The position numbers and the translations under genes are program-made. A DNA stretch of 38,992 nt from Lachnospiraceae bacterium (GTDB lineage Bacteria; Bacillota; Clostridia; Lachnospirales; Lachnospiraceae), in contig JAETQH010000040.1 in the NCBI GenBank assembly GCA_021770785.1, forward strand, positions 1 to 38,992, given 5' to 3'. This document shows positions 8,392-18,400 of this stretch, one piece after another (position 1 is the stretch's first letter; every line of letters starts with the position of its first letter). The notes under the pieces are model-generated. The model saw nothing but the letters and a program-made list of their open reading frames with translations. It was not told where the DNA came from and did not search any database.

Positions 8392-8643
8392 TTAATTAGC
8401 TACACTTTTTAAAAATGTTTCAGTAACCACAGTTTCAAACGCATCAATATCGTCCAGATTCCATGTTCAATGGTACACTACTGGAGTTTCATTGATCTCA
8501 TCAAAATATTTGTAGATTCGGGTCACCAGTTCATCCTTTGCTTTGACCCGTATATTTTTCAGCATCTGCTTTGTCATCTTGCTAAAGAAACTTTCTACAA
8601 GATTAAGCCATGATGCGTGCTTTGGCGTGAACATAAACTCCCT
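8392..8643 (-). pseudogene. IS630-family transposase C-terminal remnant
   Basis: The minus strand from 8643 reads REFMFTPKHASWLNLVESFF, then SKMTKQMLKNIRVKAKDELV and RIYKYFDEINETPVVYH. This is the end of the DDE domain of IS630-type transposases, with the last catalytic Glu in LNLVESFF. A TGA follows VVYH where the family has Trp, and the frame continues to a TAA at 8392. Only about the last 84 codons remain. The inverted sequence CTAGTGACAAAACACTAG just beyond may be part of the element's end. The upstream edge of the remnant coincides with a strong hairpin at 8640-8692. This remnant accounts for most of the 507 bp between the SDR and the flavin reductase. Confidence 0.8.
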
Positions 8644-8700
8644 GAAAGAAAAGTCGCTTAAACCTCACGGTCTAAGCGACTTTTCTTCAGGGTTTTTTTT
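8640..8700 (+). terminator. Strong orphan terminator pointing rightward
   Basis: A stem of about 20 bp (8640-8660 with 8673-8692, one bulged A) encloses a 12-base loop and is followed by eight T on the plus strand. No plus-strand gene precedes it. All neighbours are on the minus strand, where no T run follows the stem. Confidence 0.7.
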
Positions 8701-8747
8701 ACAGCCCTTGATATCTTCCTTCTTTTCATCATAATTCCGGCAATACG

Positions 8748-10784
8748 TCAGATTGTTAAGCACATCGTATATGCAGACCAGATGCATCCCATCAGATTCG
8801 ACGGCTTCTCTGCGTCCCCTAATAAATGTACGTGCTCCCCTTGCATCGCATCGTACAAATCTCTGTTAGAAGTATAACCAACAGATACAATCACGGTGTC
8901 AGCCTCCACCGATTTTACATCCCTGTGGATTCCCTGAAGGCTCTGATTCAATGCCCTGTCTCTGATATTGGGTTCATTATATGTGACTATCTCAATATAG
9001 GCCTTACCGTCCTCATATTTGATGACCTTGGAATTTTTAAGAATATCAACTTTATAAAATTCCATCAGATCCAGCAGGCAGTTATAATTAGAGGCGGATA
9101 ATCCTTCCACATTTAAAATGGTCGGGCATGTTTCTACAAGTGTCACCTTTTTATTCTTCCGTGCCAGATCATATGCCAACTCGCATCCGGTCAGTCCGCC
9201 ACCGACAATGACAACATTCTGATCCTGAATATTCTGATTCAGCAATGCATCCACCGCATAACGGACATTTGGCTGATCAAAGCCGGGTGTGTCCAGCTTC
9301 CTTTCTCTTGCTCCTGTAGCAACAAATATTTCGTCATAGCCGTCCTTGTCTTCCGGTTTGAATTCTGTATTTAACAAAACATGAACGCCCGTATCCTTCA
9401 TCTGTTTTCGATACCATTCAATCAGGCGGCGATCGTCATCTTTAAAATCAAAGGCCGCTGCCGCAATAAAGATACCTCCTAACACATCTTTTTTCTCGTA
9501 CAGATCGACATCATGACCGCGCAGCGCACAGACTCTTGCTGCTTCCATTCCTGCAATTCCGCCGCCAACAACAGCAATCTTCTTTTTCGTATCTGCTTTA
9601 CTGATATTGTAATGATTTTCCATTCCACATCTCGGGTTCAGTGCGCAGGAGATATCCTTTAAAGCCATCTTTTCATAATCAAACTGAACGATTCTGGCAA
9701 GACAGCCGAAATGACAAGAAATACACGGGCGGATATCATCAAGTCTTTCTTCTTTGAACTTATTCGCCACATCAGGATCCGCCAATAACGGACGGCCCAT
9801 ACCCATCATATCAATTTTACCTTCCGCAATTGACCGGTCTGCCAGATCAGGATCGTCAAAGCGGCCCGCACAGATGACAGGGATGTCCACTTCCTTCTTA
9901 ATAAGGGCAACATCCTCCAGATTAAGTGCCTTCGGCATATATACCGGCGGATGCGGCCAATACCATGCATCATAGGTACCATTGTCGCAGTCTAACATAT
10001 CATAGCCTGCATCCTGCAGCATTCTGGCTGCTTTCTTGCTTTCCTCGTAATCCCTTCCAAACTCCTCAAACTCTTCTCCCGGAACCGCTCCCCGGTTAAA
10101 GGCTTTTGTATAGCTTTTTACAGAGTAACGCAGTGAGACAGGAAATTCCTTTCCGCACCTATCCTTGACGGCCCGCACGATCTCGGTCGCAAACCGCAGA
10201 CGGTTCTCTAAAGACCCTCCATACTCATCGGTACGCTGATTATATGAAGAAATCGCAAACTGATCCAACAGATATCCTTCATGAATTGCATGGATCTCGA
10301 CGCCGTCGACACCGGCATCCTTGGCTGCCTTGGCACCAGTCGCGAACCATTCTACATACTGATGGATCTCTTCTACGGTCATCTCTCTTTGTATTTCTCT
10401 CGGATCCCATACATTCGGAAGTGCAGAAGCCGCCGGACCTCCGGGAGTACCGGCTCTTCCTGACATAGCCGAGATCATAATAAATACTTTCGATCCATAT
10501 CGGTGAATGCCGTCTGCCAGATATTTCGTATTCTCCGTATATGTAGCAGGATTATTTACAATAGAAGGAAGAAATTCTCCGGGCGGAATCGGAGCGATTC
10601 CGGTAATAATCAATCCGGTGCCTCCCTTCGCCCTTTCAATATAATAGTCTGCTCCATCCTTTGTGTAGGAGCCGTCCCTGTTCATCATACGGGGAGAAAG
10701 CACACCCATTGGCATCAGTGCAATTCTGTTAGGAATCTCCACATTGCCGATCTTTACAGGTGAAAATAAATGATTGTAAGCCAT
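8748..10784 (-). CDS. NADH:flavin oxidoreductase / old yellow enzyme (2,4-dienoyl-CoA or enoate reductase, BaiCD/BaiH type)
   Basis: A 678-residue protein with an N-terminal FMN-binding TIM barrel (about 1-345), a 4Fe-4S site and C-terminal FAD/NAD(P)-binding domains (about 400-670). Visible are the old yellow enzyme motif HAIHEGYLLDQFAISSYNQR with a likely catalytic Tyr171, the GMGRPLLADPD phosphate site, cysteines 354, 357, 361 and 380 (CISCHFGC and a later ISC), IAVVGGGIAG for FAD and VVIVGGGLTG for the pyridine nucleotide. Such enzymes reduce activated C=C bonds, for example in dienoyl-CoA, cinnamate, bile acids, steroids or flavonoids. The substrate cannot be read from sequence. The start has TCAGGAGGTAATTT before ATG. 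The last residues (SAYTMCLTI) lie close to the IS remnant, so the native C-terminus may have been altered. Confidence 0.9.
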   Translation of the reverse strand: MAYNHLFSPVKIGNVEIPNRIALMPMGVLSPRMMNRDGSYTKDGADYYIERAKGGTGLIITGIAPIPPGEFLPSIVNNPATYTENTKYLADGIHRYGSKVFIMISAMSGRAGTPGGPAASALPNVWDPREIQREMTVEEIHQYVEWFATGAKAAKDAGVDGVEIHAIHEGYLLDQFAISSYNQRTDEYGGSLENRLRFATEIVRAVKDRCGKEFPVSLRYSVKSYTKAFNRGAVPGEEFEEFGRDYEESKKAARMLQDAGYDMLDCDNGTYDAWYWPHPPVYMPKALNLEDVALIKKEVDIPVICAGRFDDPDLADRSIAEGKIDMMGMGRPLLADPDVANKFKEERLDDIRPCISCHFGCLARIVQFDYEKMALKDISCALNPRCGMENHYNISKADTKKKIAVVGGGIAGMEAARVCALRGHDVDLYEKKDVLGGIFIAAAAFDFKDDDRRLIEWYRKQMKDTGVHVLLNTEFKPEDKDGYDEIFVATGARERKLDTPGFDQPNVRYAVDALLNQNIQDQNVVIVGGGLTGCELAYDLARKNKKVTLVETCPTILNVEGLSASNYNCLLDLMEFYKVDILKNSKVIKYEDGKAYIEIVTYNEPNIRDRALNQSLQGIHRDVKSVEADTVIVSVGYTSNRDLYDAMQGEHVHLLGDAEKPSNLMGCIWSAYTMCLTI

Positions 10785-11009
10785 AAATTACCTCCTGATA
10801 GAATAATGGTGTAGTCAAGCATGGCTATTGTGTAAATTGCCGAAAAGCTTACAATTTTTCATGCCATTTCTCGACATTTTTTCATCAGTTTCAGTATAAC
10901 ACGTTTCTGTAAAACTGAAAAGATGATATTATCCATTTTCTTTTATGAAGGTACTTCGTTCAAACCGGCAGACTATCCGTCGGGTACAGCGTCCTCACCC
11001 CGCGTATGT

Positions 11010-11108
11010 CAAGTTATCTGCTACAACCGAAAAACCTTTCCCATGCTCACCGGCACGGGCGGCTTCAACGGAAACATTGAATGCAAGAAGCCTCGTCTGT
11101 CCTGTAAT
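11010..11108 (-). pseudogene. Methyl-accepting chemotaxis protein scrap
   Basis: About 33 codons read [20 protein letters not shown] and then [11 protein letters not shown], the highly conserved hairpin tip of the chemoreceptor signalling domain. The sequences on both sides do not continue the family, and the surrounding 62-codon frame has no other sign of a gene. It is a leftover of a deleted receptor gene in the 440 bp between the flavin reductase and the hydrolase. Other than this, that interval shows only AT-rich promoter-like sequence. Confidence 0.75.
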
Positions 11109-11222
11109 TTTTTTGTTTCCTAAAGTTCCATTTTGAGGAACACGAAAAACTCCACAATGACAAACAGACACTTGGTCTAACAAGAAAAGTGCTTAGTACC
11201 GTTCACGACAAACAGGAGGTTA

Positions 11223-12305
11223 TTATTTTAAATGTTCCTCATAAAAACTTACAAAACTCTCAAACAGCTCCAAATCCAACCGATTGTGCCACCTATCCCG
11301 ATCAAGATTGTTGTGTATATAATCAGCTTTATCCGCAGAAAAACGATCCTTATTTTCCGCAGCATTATAGTCGTAATCAAGCGTTTCGAGCCATTTGTCA
11401 AATTCTGCATTAAACTCATTGACATAAATAGTATCATCACAAAGATAATTATGTCCCTTATCCTTAAAACCAATAAAACTAAAACGAGGATCATCCTTGT
11501 ATTTCTCGTAATAGATGTCGTAACCATATTCCGTCGGAACAATATTGTCATCGGAGCTATGTACTATCATAACGGCTGCCTCGGTGGCTGAAAAACCTTC
11601 CAGCGCAGTGTTTGAGGCATAATCACCATATTTTATCCGCTCGTGCAGCTTCACAAACGGCATCATCAGATAAATGCCATTTCCGACCTGTTTTTTCCCT
11701 TCTGCTTCAAATATATCCGAAGAACTGTTAAAGCCCGAACATGCTATCACAGCTTTTACTTCCGGATGATAGGTAAGTACGCTGCAAACGCTGTAGCCGC
11801 CCCAGCTATGTCCAAATAAAACGATTGGCAAATCGGAGAAATTTCCGCTTTCTTCCACAAATGATATTGCGTAGTCAAGGTCTATCACTCCCTGCGGAAT
11901 TCCTCCGACTCCTTCCCCCTCGCTTTCATCATTTCCTGTAGCATCATAGGCGAAAACATAGTAGCCGTGGTGAGCAAAATAATTCGCACAGTCCATATAA
12001 GAATTATGTCCGCCTCCGCCAAAACCGTGTGCCATTACAATGATGCCGTGCTGATTTTCTCCCGAGCTATACAGATATCCCGCCAGTTTCTGTCCTTTAT
12101 CAGAAAAAAATTCATATTGTGTGCGCTGTAATCCGTCAAAATCATCAACAGACAGCATTAACGGCTCATAACTTTCAAAACGCTGATTAAAATTCTCATT
12201 GTATATCATTACAGACAGCAACCAGTCCCCGGCAATCATTAGTACAGCCACAATACATAATACAATAATGAGAACCTTTTTCTTCTTTGATTTTGTTTTT
12301 CCCAT
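11223..12305 (-). CDS. Membrane-anchored alpha/beta hydrolase
   Basis: A 360-residue serine hydrolase with one N-terminal membrane segment (about 11-33) after a very basic start (KTKSKKKK), so it is probably anchored with the enzyme outside. The alpha/beta hydrolase hallmarks are present: the oxyanion strand IVMAHGFGGGG, nucleophile elbow GHSWGG (Ser167), an acidic residue in SSDDNIVPTEYG and the catalytic His in KDKGHNY. The fold is that of Hydrolase_4/esterase-lipase type proteins; the substrate is unknown. An AGGGGAT lies 8 bases before the start. It follows the GH85 gene but a 13 bp hairpin lies between them, so it is probably a separate unit. Confidence 0.87.
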   Translation of the reverse strand: MGKTKSKKKKVLIIVLCIVAVLMIAGDWLLSVMIYNENFNQRFESYEPLMLSVDDFDGLQRTQYEFFSDKGQKLAGYLYSSGENQHGIIVMAHGFGGGGHNSYMDCANYFAHHGYYVFAYDATGNDESEGEGVGGIPQGVIDLDYAISFVEESGNFSDLPIVLFGHSWGGYSVCSVLTYHPEVKAVIACSGFNSSSDIFEAEGKKQVGNGIYLMMPFVKLHERIKYGDYASNTALEGFSATEAAVMIVHSSDDNIVPTEYGYDIYYEKYKDDPRFSFIGFKDKGHNYLCDDTIYVNEFNAEFDKWLETLDYDYNAAENKDRFSADKADYIHNNLDRDRWHNRLDLELFESFVSFYEEHLK

Positions 12306-12325
12306 TTGCAGTATCCCCTAACACG

Positions 12326-12354
12326 TAATAAAGCGGCAGATTGCCGCTTTATTA
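12326..12354 (-). terminator. Hairpin terminator after the GH85 gene
   Basis: A perfect 13 bp stem, TAATAAAGCGGCA (12326-12338) with TGCCGCTTTATTA (12342-12354), loop of 3. On the minus strand the 3' arm ends in TTTATTA but no longer T run follows, so termination strength is uncertain. It marks the end of the N-glycan cluster. Confidence 0.6.
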
Positions 12355-12458
12355 AATTGCTTAACGTTATTATCTTACCACAAACGCACGCACATTTCCA
12401 GTTGAATTGTCATCTCCATCAATTGAAATGTAACAGTTCACCCCCCGATTCCTGCAGT

Positions 12459-15395
12459 CTACTCTAAGGTAGTTTCTAAACCATATACTTCAATCTCATA
12501 AATACGTGCCGCGCTGTCGCTGCCCTGGGTCGGCTTATTTACGACCAATTTCACAAATCTTGCATTTACCGGAGCAAAGGTATCATGTGTGGTTCCTTCT
12601 GTATTTCTGGTCACACTGCGAACCTCTGTAAAGCTTGTACCGTCTTCGCTTACCATAATTGCGTAAGACTTAGTATTCATGTCAGCGCCCTCTCCACCTG
12701 CCTGGGCATGGTACACATCCACTGCACTGACCGCTCTTACTTCACCTAAATCCAGCGTGATTTCATGAGGTGCACTGCCTGTCGCACACCATTTCTTTGT
12801 TACGTCTCCGTCTACTGCAAACTGCGGAGCTTCATTGTCATTTACATAAGCATCTGCTTCTGTTCCCGCACCACCGGAAAGTAAAGTCAGTCCCTCTGCC
12901 GCATTTTCTGTTACGATGATATATGCTTCCTGCGTTGCCTCGGCTTCACCGGATGTATTTTCAGCTTTTACGGTAACACTATATGCACCTTCCTCTGCGT
13001 ATACGGCTGTAACTGTTTCACCTTCCGCCGTTTCCGCGTCAGAACCCGGAAGTGTCCAACTTACTTTCTCCGTATTCTGTGAACAGAGACTTGTAAATGT
13101 AACCGTCTGTCCCGGTGCTACCAACGTTGCATCTGCAGTAAAGGCTGCTTTCGGAATGCTGTTATCCGGCCACTCCATGCTAACCTGCGCGGAAGTCCCC
13201 TCTGCTAACATATTATTAACGGGAACCACCTCAAAGGTAGAGTTGTTTGTCTCATCCGTTCTCGGCAAGGTATTAATATAGAAGCTTGTGTTGTTAGAAA
13301 CGCCGAGTAAAGATTTTGTCTGATCCTGATTGATACGGTATACTTCGTAATATTCTGCCGGAACATCAGATTCCCATGCAAGACGTACGCCCGCATACAT
13401 GGCATCTTCATCAAATTCTTTTCCAAGCACTTCGACATTGCTTACAACACTTGTTTCAGGCTCAGCATTGTTTGTCATGATAATATTTCCAAAACGGAAC
13501 TGTAAACCTTCCACATCTTCTTGCGCAGACAATCTGTAAGAAATTGTTTTGATTGTCTTGCCTACAAGTTCACTGGTATCGTATGTCACAGTTGTCCATG
13601 TTTCTCCAACCGGCTGGTCACCCTTTAACACAATTTCAGAGCCGTCATCGGTTGTTAAAACTGCGTCCATGTTTACGGATGTACCTTTTGCTTTTGCCGT
13701 TGTAGTAAATACAATTGGCTCTGTGACGGAAAGCTCTGAGCTGTAAAGCTTAATATCAGACTGCTTGCCCGCTGCCATAGAACCCCTTAAAATAATACTA
13801 GTTCCACCATAATATGCTTCTGCTACATCGAAATCAGCGGTCAGACTGTTTCCTTCCTCGCTCTTGATGATATAGCGATAAGTTGGTAAAACATCACTGA
13901 TACTGCGATTATTCCAATCTAACGCACTGACCTGTTCCCCATTTTTAAAGAAGCTGTAACCGTTTCCTGTGGAGAAATTTGTAATAAACGGGAAGCCGGT
14001 AACTGCTGTCCGCTCTACCACATAATTGGAAATGCCCCTCCACTGTCTGTCATCGGAATATTCCATTTCTGCAGACGGGTCGCCTTTTGTGTTTACCCAC
14101 ATGTTATTCTCTTTTTTCCAGAAATCCTGCATAATACCGTCGGAAGACTGATATGCCCAGCTTGGACAGTAAATACCGATAGATGTGCGGGTACCGCCCT
14201 CTTCATTCTCAAGCCACTTCCAGTTGATATCGGTATTGTAACCCTCTGCCTGCACATCAATACCTGCATATAAGCTGTACGGGTCGATACCTTTTTCATT
14301 CGCAAACTCCTCGGAAGCTTTTAATAGCGGAGTTTCTGTCAGTGCGGCAAGACTTTTTTCATAGTAATCTTTTTTCTCTGCCGAAAGACTCTCTAACTGG
14401 TCTTCTGACAGTTCTTCCATCGTCCACCAGAAGTTTAGGAACATATCGTCTGCAACGGCATTCCCCTCTTCATCCTTAAGGAAAGATACATTCTTTTCTG
14501 TCAGGGCGTTCTGCCAGTCCATTTCGCCGTCCACGGTCATGGAATCATAGTATACCAGTTCCAGTTCCGGCGCCTGCTTTTTATAATATTGGATAAATTC
14601 CTGCATACGTGCTGCATGCTCTGCAGTCAGGGGTTCTTCTTCAGTTCCCTCTGTCTCCTGGTTCATAAACCAGCCGTCAAATCCGTAAATCTGCGCTACC
14701 TCAATGAGCTTATCTGCTACCGGATAGCTTCCATCTTCATTTTTTGTGAGAAGGTCCTCTAACCACTCCATTTTTCCACCGTGTGCAGTCTGCGGCATAA
14801 ATACGGTTCCTATGACCGGAACGCCATTTTTATGACCTGCATCCACAACGTCCGGGCTTGGCGGTACAATAATTCCCTCTCCGGAAGAACCTCCCCAGTA
14901 CACAAGCATATCTACATACTGCCAGTAGGAAAATGTATTTGCCTCCACCTTGTTTAATCCATGGGGCGCATTTCCGCTGGTACTGCTGTTCATAATGGAA
15001 ATCGCCATCACTCTGGTATCTTTGTTCTGCGTTGCATTTACTGTTTCCAAATCAGCAATGTCAACACGTTTTGCCAAAGGCACGCTGCTCACATTGTAAA
15101 TCAAATCTTCATCTTCACTTGCATTCCACTCCAAAAGCTGTGCAGGAAACCAATAGGACGATTCCGGCTGCTGATTCATCGTAAGCTCCTGATTTCCGTT
15201 TTCCTCTGTTATCGTATACCCGGCTGCTCCCGTATTGCCCTCCTGCGAAATCTCTGCAACCTCTGTCCCGGCTACATTTTCATTTGCATTCGCATCTGCA
15301 TTTTTTGTTTCTCCCCCGCAGGCTGCAAGACCAATCGTCATAGATGCTGCCAAAAAAATGCTTAACACTTTTTTTCCATTTCTTTTTGTATCCAT
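12459..15395 (-). CDS. Secreted endo-beta-N-acetylglucosaminidase, GH85, with PKD and F5/8 type C domains
   Basis: A 978-residue lipoprotein: the signal sequence ends in the lipobox GLAAC (Cys26), followed by an Asn/Ala-rich linker. The GH85 catalytic module spans about 75-420. It contains YGFDGWFMNQETEG, where Asn245 and Glu247 match the oxazoline-stabilising Asn and the acid/base Glu of Endo-A, Endo-D and Endo-M. Galactose-binding-like beta domains follow, then a fibronectin-like part, a PKD domain (about 755-830) and a C-terminal discoidin (F5/8 type C) carbohydrate-binding module. GH85 enzymes cut between the two GlcNAc residues of the N-glycan core, leaving one GlcNAc on the protein. Located on the cell surface, it should supply the ABC importer encoded in the same cluster. 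AGGAGG precedes the ATG. Confidence 0.93.
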   Translation of the reverse strand: MDTKRNGKKVLSIFLAASMTIGLAACGGETKNADANANENVAGTEVAEISQEGNTGAAGYTITEENGNQELTMNQQPESSYWFPAQLLEWNASEDEDLIYNVSSVPLAKRVDIADLETVNATQNKDTRVMAISIMNSSTSGNAPHGLNKVEANTFSYWQYVDMLVYWGGSSGEGIIVPPSPDVVDAGHKNGVPVIGTVFMPQTAHGGKMEWLEDLLTKNEDGSYPVADKLIEVAQIYGFDGWFMNQETEGTEEEPLTAEHAARMQEFIQYYKKQAPELELVYYDSMTVDGEMDWQNALTEKNVSFLKDEEGNAVADDMFLNFWWTMEELSEDQLESLSAEKKDYYEKSLAALTETPLLKASEEFANEKGIDPYSLYAGIDVQAEGYNTDINWKWLENEEGGTRTSIGIYCPSWAYQSSDGIMQDFWKKENNMWVNTKGDPSAEMEYSDDRQWRGISNYVVERTAVTGFPFITNFSTGNGYSFFKNGEQVSALDWNNRSISDVLPTYRYIIKSEEGNSLTADFDVAEAYYGGTSIILRGSMAAGKQSDIKLYSSELSVTEPIVFTTTAKAKGTSVNMDAVLTTDDGSEIVLKGDQPVGETWTTVTYDTSELVGKTIKTISYRLSAQEDVEGLQFRFGNIIMTNNAEPETSVVSNVEVLGKEFDEDAMYAGVRLAWESDVPAEYYEVYRINQDQTKSLLGVSNNTSFYINTLPRTDETNNSTFEVVPVNNMLAEGTSAQVSMEWPDNSIPKAAFTADATLVAPGQTVTFTSLCSQNTEKVSWTLPGSDAETAEGETVTAVYAEEGAYSVTVKAENTSGEAEATQEAYIIVTENAAEGLTLLSGGAGTEADAYVNDNEAPQFAVDGDVTKKWCATGSAPHEITLDLGEVRAVSAVDVYHAQAGGEGADMNTKSYAIMVSEDGTSFTEVRSVTRNTEGTTHDTFAPVNARFVKLVVNKPTQGSDSAARIYEIEVYGLETTLE

Positions 15396-15420
15396 GTTCT
15401 CCTCCTTAGCACTGATATTT

Positions 15421-15460
15421 TATGCTCCCTAGAACCCGTTTAACCGGGTTCCGGGGCATA
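15421..15460 (-). other. Intercistronic hairpin between GH38 and GH85 genes
   Basis: GAACCCG (15432-15438) pairs with CGGGTTC (15445-15451), extended outward to TATGC/GCATA. It fills the short gap between the two genes, just before the GH85 ribosome binding site on the minus strand. No proper T run follows, so RNA stability or attenuation is likelier than full termination. Confidence 0.6.
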
Positions 15461-15478
15461 AAAATTGTGCTTCCGTTT

Positions 15479-18400
15479 TTAAACAAGTTTTACCGTTACG
15501 ACTTCGTACGGTTTTAATACAACTTCGATTTCATTTCCGTTTACGAAAGCTTCGCTCTCCGTCTCTTCAAGCAGGTTACAGATAAAAGCTTTCTTAAACT
15601 CTGCATTTACCGTCAGTTTTGTCTTTGTATATGAGTTCTCAGATTCATACATACGGATTACGGTTCCTTCTCCGTCCTCTGCATTCTTAACCGTTTCCAT
15701 AATTACATTAGATGCGTCTACGGATGCAAAAGAATATGCAGGCTTTGTCTCTGTTCCTGTTTCCACCAGGAGTGGCTGGTTCAGTTTGTAAGCCTCTGTA
15801 ACGGTCTGTGCCTGTCTCCATCCTTCCGCATGCGGATAAATCGCATAGGTAAAATCATGTTCTTCCTGATCTGTGGTCGGGTTTGGCTCAGTCCCTGATT
15901 TAATCAGAGTCAATGCCATATTGCTGTCTTTTACGGAATGGCCGTATTTGCAGTCATTCAATAAGCTGACACCATAATGTCCTTCGGAAAGATCCATCCA
16001 CTTCTGTCCGCAGCTCTCGAATCTTGCCACATCCCAGCTTGTGTTCTGATGCGTTTTTCTAGTCAGGTTACCAAACTGTACATCAAAGGTTGCTTCATCT
16101 GTATGAACTGCTACCGGGAAATGAACTTTTAGTAATGTCTGATGCTCTTTCCAGTCAACATGCGTAGAAAACTCGATTCTTCTGCTGTCTGCGTAGAAGA
16201 TAATCTTCTGCCGGATGGTAGATTTGCTTGCTTTTCTTTCGATTTCAAGCACGGCGCGAACCGGACCTACCTCTGTCCACTCCATGTGCTCCACCTGATC
16301 TACATCCCAGAATTTTTCCGTGTAATAAATATCAATATCCCAGTTATCAAAATAAATAGGTTTGTCTTCGTACATACGGATTAAGTTTGCACGTTGTCCT
16401 TCCTGAATTACCTCACGGTCATTTTCTTTATCAAAGATACTGGTAAACATTCCCTGCTCATCCAGCTTAATCGTAAAGAATGGTGTTTCAAGCTGATAAT
16501 CATTTACTAACGTAAACGGCAAGGCTGCTTCTTTCTCTGCCTTTGCTCCGGTAAATGATTTATATCCTTTTGACGGAAGATTCTGCACATATGCAACAGC
16601 TCCCTCTTTTGTCTGCTGTATCGGATACGTATTTCCTTCCGTGTCAACCAATACCTCTGCATCCGTCGGACCTAATACAACGATATCGCTGCGCTCTTTG
16701 CCTGTGGTGTTAAATATGGTAATCGCATCGCCGCTGCCGGCAAGGGCTTTTTTGCGCTCTGCAATCATCTTCTCTAGTTTCTCTGCAATTTCGGCATACT
16801 CCGCCTTGGTTACATCGTATACTTCTTTGATAGAAGAGCCGGGAAGAATATCATGGAACTGGTTAATCAGCACTAATTTCCAGATGGCATCCAGCTCTTC
16901 GGTGGGATATGCAACCATCTTCTCTGCCAATACGGACAGCAGCTCTAAATCCATTAATCCTAACTCTGATTTACGGTTCGAGCGTTTGTTTCTTCCCATA
17001 GAAGTTAAAGTTCCTCTGTGGTACTCAAAGTAGAACTCTCCCTCCCATACAGGCAGATGTCTGTTTCCTTCCACACGCTCCGCTAATTCATCGAAGTAAT
17101 TTCTTGCAAACTCCTGACGCACACAAGGAATACCCTTCACTCCTTTTTCCATACGGATGGAGGTCTCAATCATCTCTCTGGTCGGGCCGCCGCCTCCGTC
17201 TCCGTATCCGTATGAGATTAAAATGTCGTTGTTAATATCTTTATTCTGGTAACGCATCCAGCCGCCCATGATGGCATCCGGATGAAGCATCCCGTTGTAC
17301 GTGGTAAAGAAATCTTTGATTGGCTGGCTGACACCAAGGGTTGTGATTAAATGTGTCAGCACCTCTGTACCATCGATCCCCCTCCACATCATCGTGTCGT
17401 ACGGAATCTTATTGAACTGATTCCATGCCAGCTTGGTTGTCATAAAGTAATCAATTCCACATTTTTTCATAATCTGCGGAAGCGCTCCTGAGTAGCCGAA
17501 CACATCCGGCAGCCACAAAATCTTATTATCTACGCCAAACTCTTCTTTGAAGAATCTCTTTCCGTGCATGAACTGACGTACCAGAGATTCTCCTGATGTC
17601 AGGTTGCAGTCAGCCTCTACCCACATACCGCCTTCCGGCTCCCAGCGTTTTTCTTTTACACGCTCTTTCACCTGTTCGTACAGCTCGGGATAACGCTCCT
17701 TTAAGAAATAATAAAGCTGTGGCTGGCTGGACATGAACTTGTAATTCGGATACTCTTCCATCAGTTTAAGTACCGTTGCAAAACTGCGGCCTACTTTTTC
17801 CCTGGTCTGTGCTACCGTCCACCACCATGCAACGTCAATGTGTGTATGACCGATACAGGTAGCGATTATATCTTTGTAACCCGCCATGTCAGTATAAAGC
17901 GCCTGATCAATGTAATCGGAAGCTTCCTTTAAAGTCGCATAAAATTCGTCGGAATAGGGGGTGCGCAAATCAAGATAATTGATTGTGTTATTTAAAATTG
18001 TCTCGATATCCCTGCGGTTCTTATCATCTTCCTCCATACGGCTAAATGCTGCTAACGGTACCCAGAGATCATAGTAAAGTTTCTCGATATCCTGATCTAT
18101 TTCCTGCATTTCAACAATCAGGTTAAATTCTTTGTGCAGAATTCCCGTATAGGACTGCAATTCCAATACCAGTTCTTCACCGGCTTTCGCACTGGTACTT
18201 AAAAGCACCTCCCGGTGGTTCATATCTATGCCCTGTGTTACTACACCGTTTACAAACAGTAAGAACTGCGGGTTCTTCGCATCATCCCATTCGTCAATCT
18301 GGGTTTTCACATGCAGCCACATCCGTTTGCCGTCCAGTTCCTTCGGCACCTGATACGTAGTCTTGAACCAGTAATGGCGGTCAAGTCCGTACCAGTGCAT

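Noticed and set aside
8748..10784. Naming the flavin enzyme as bilirubin reductase or a bile acid reductase
   Set aside because: The gene lacks the expected partner genes of those pathways, and sequence motifs alone do not fix the substrate.
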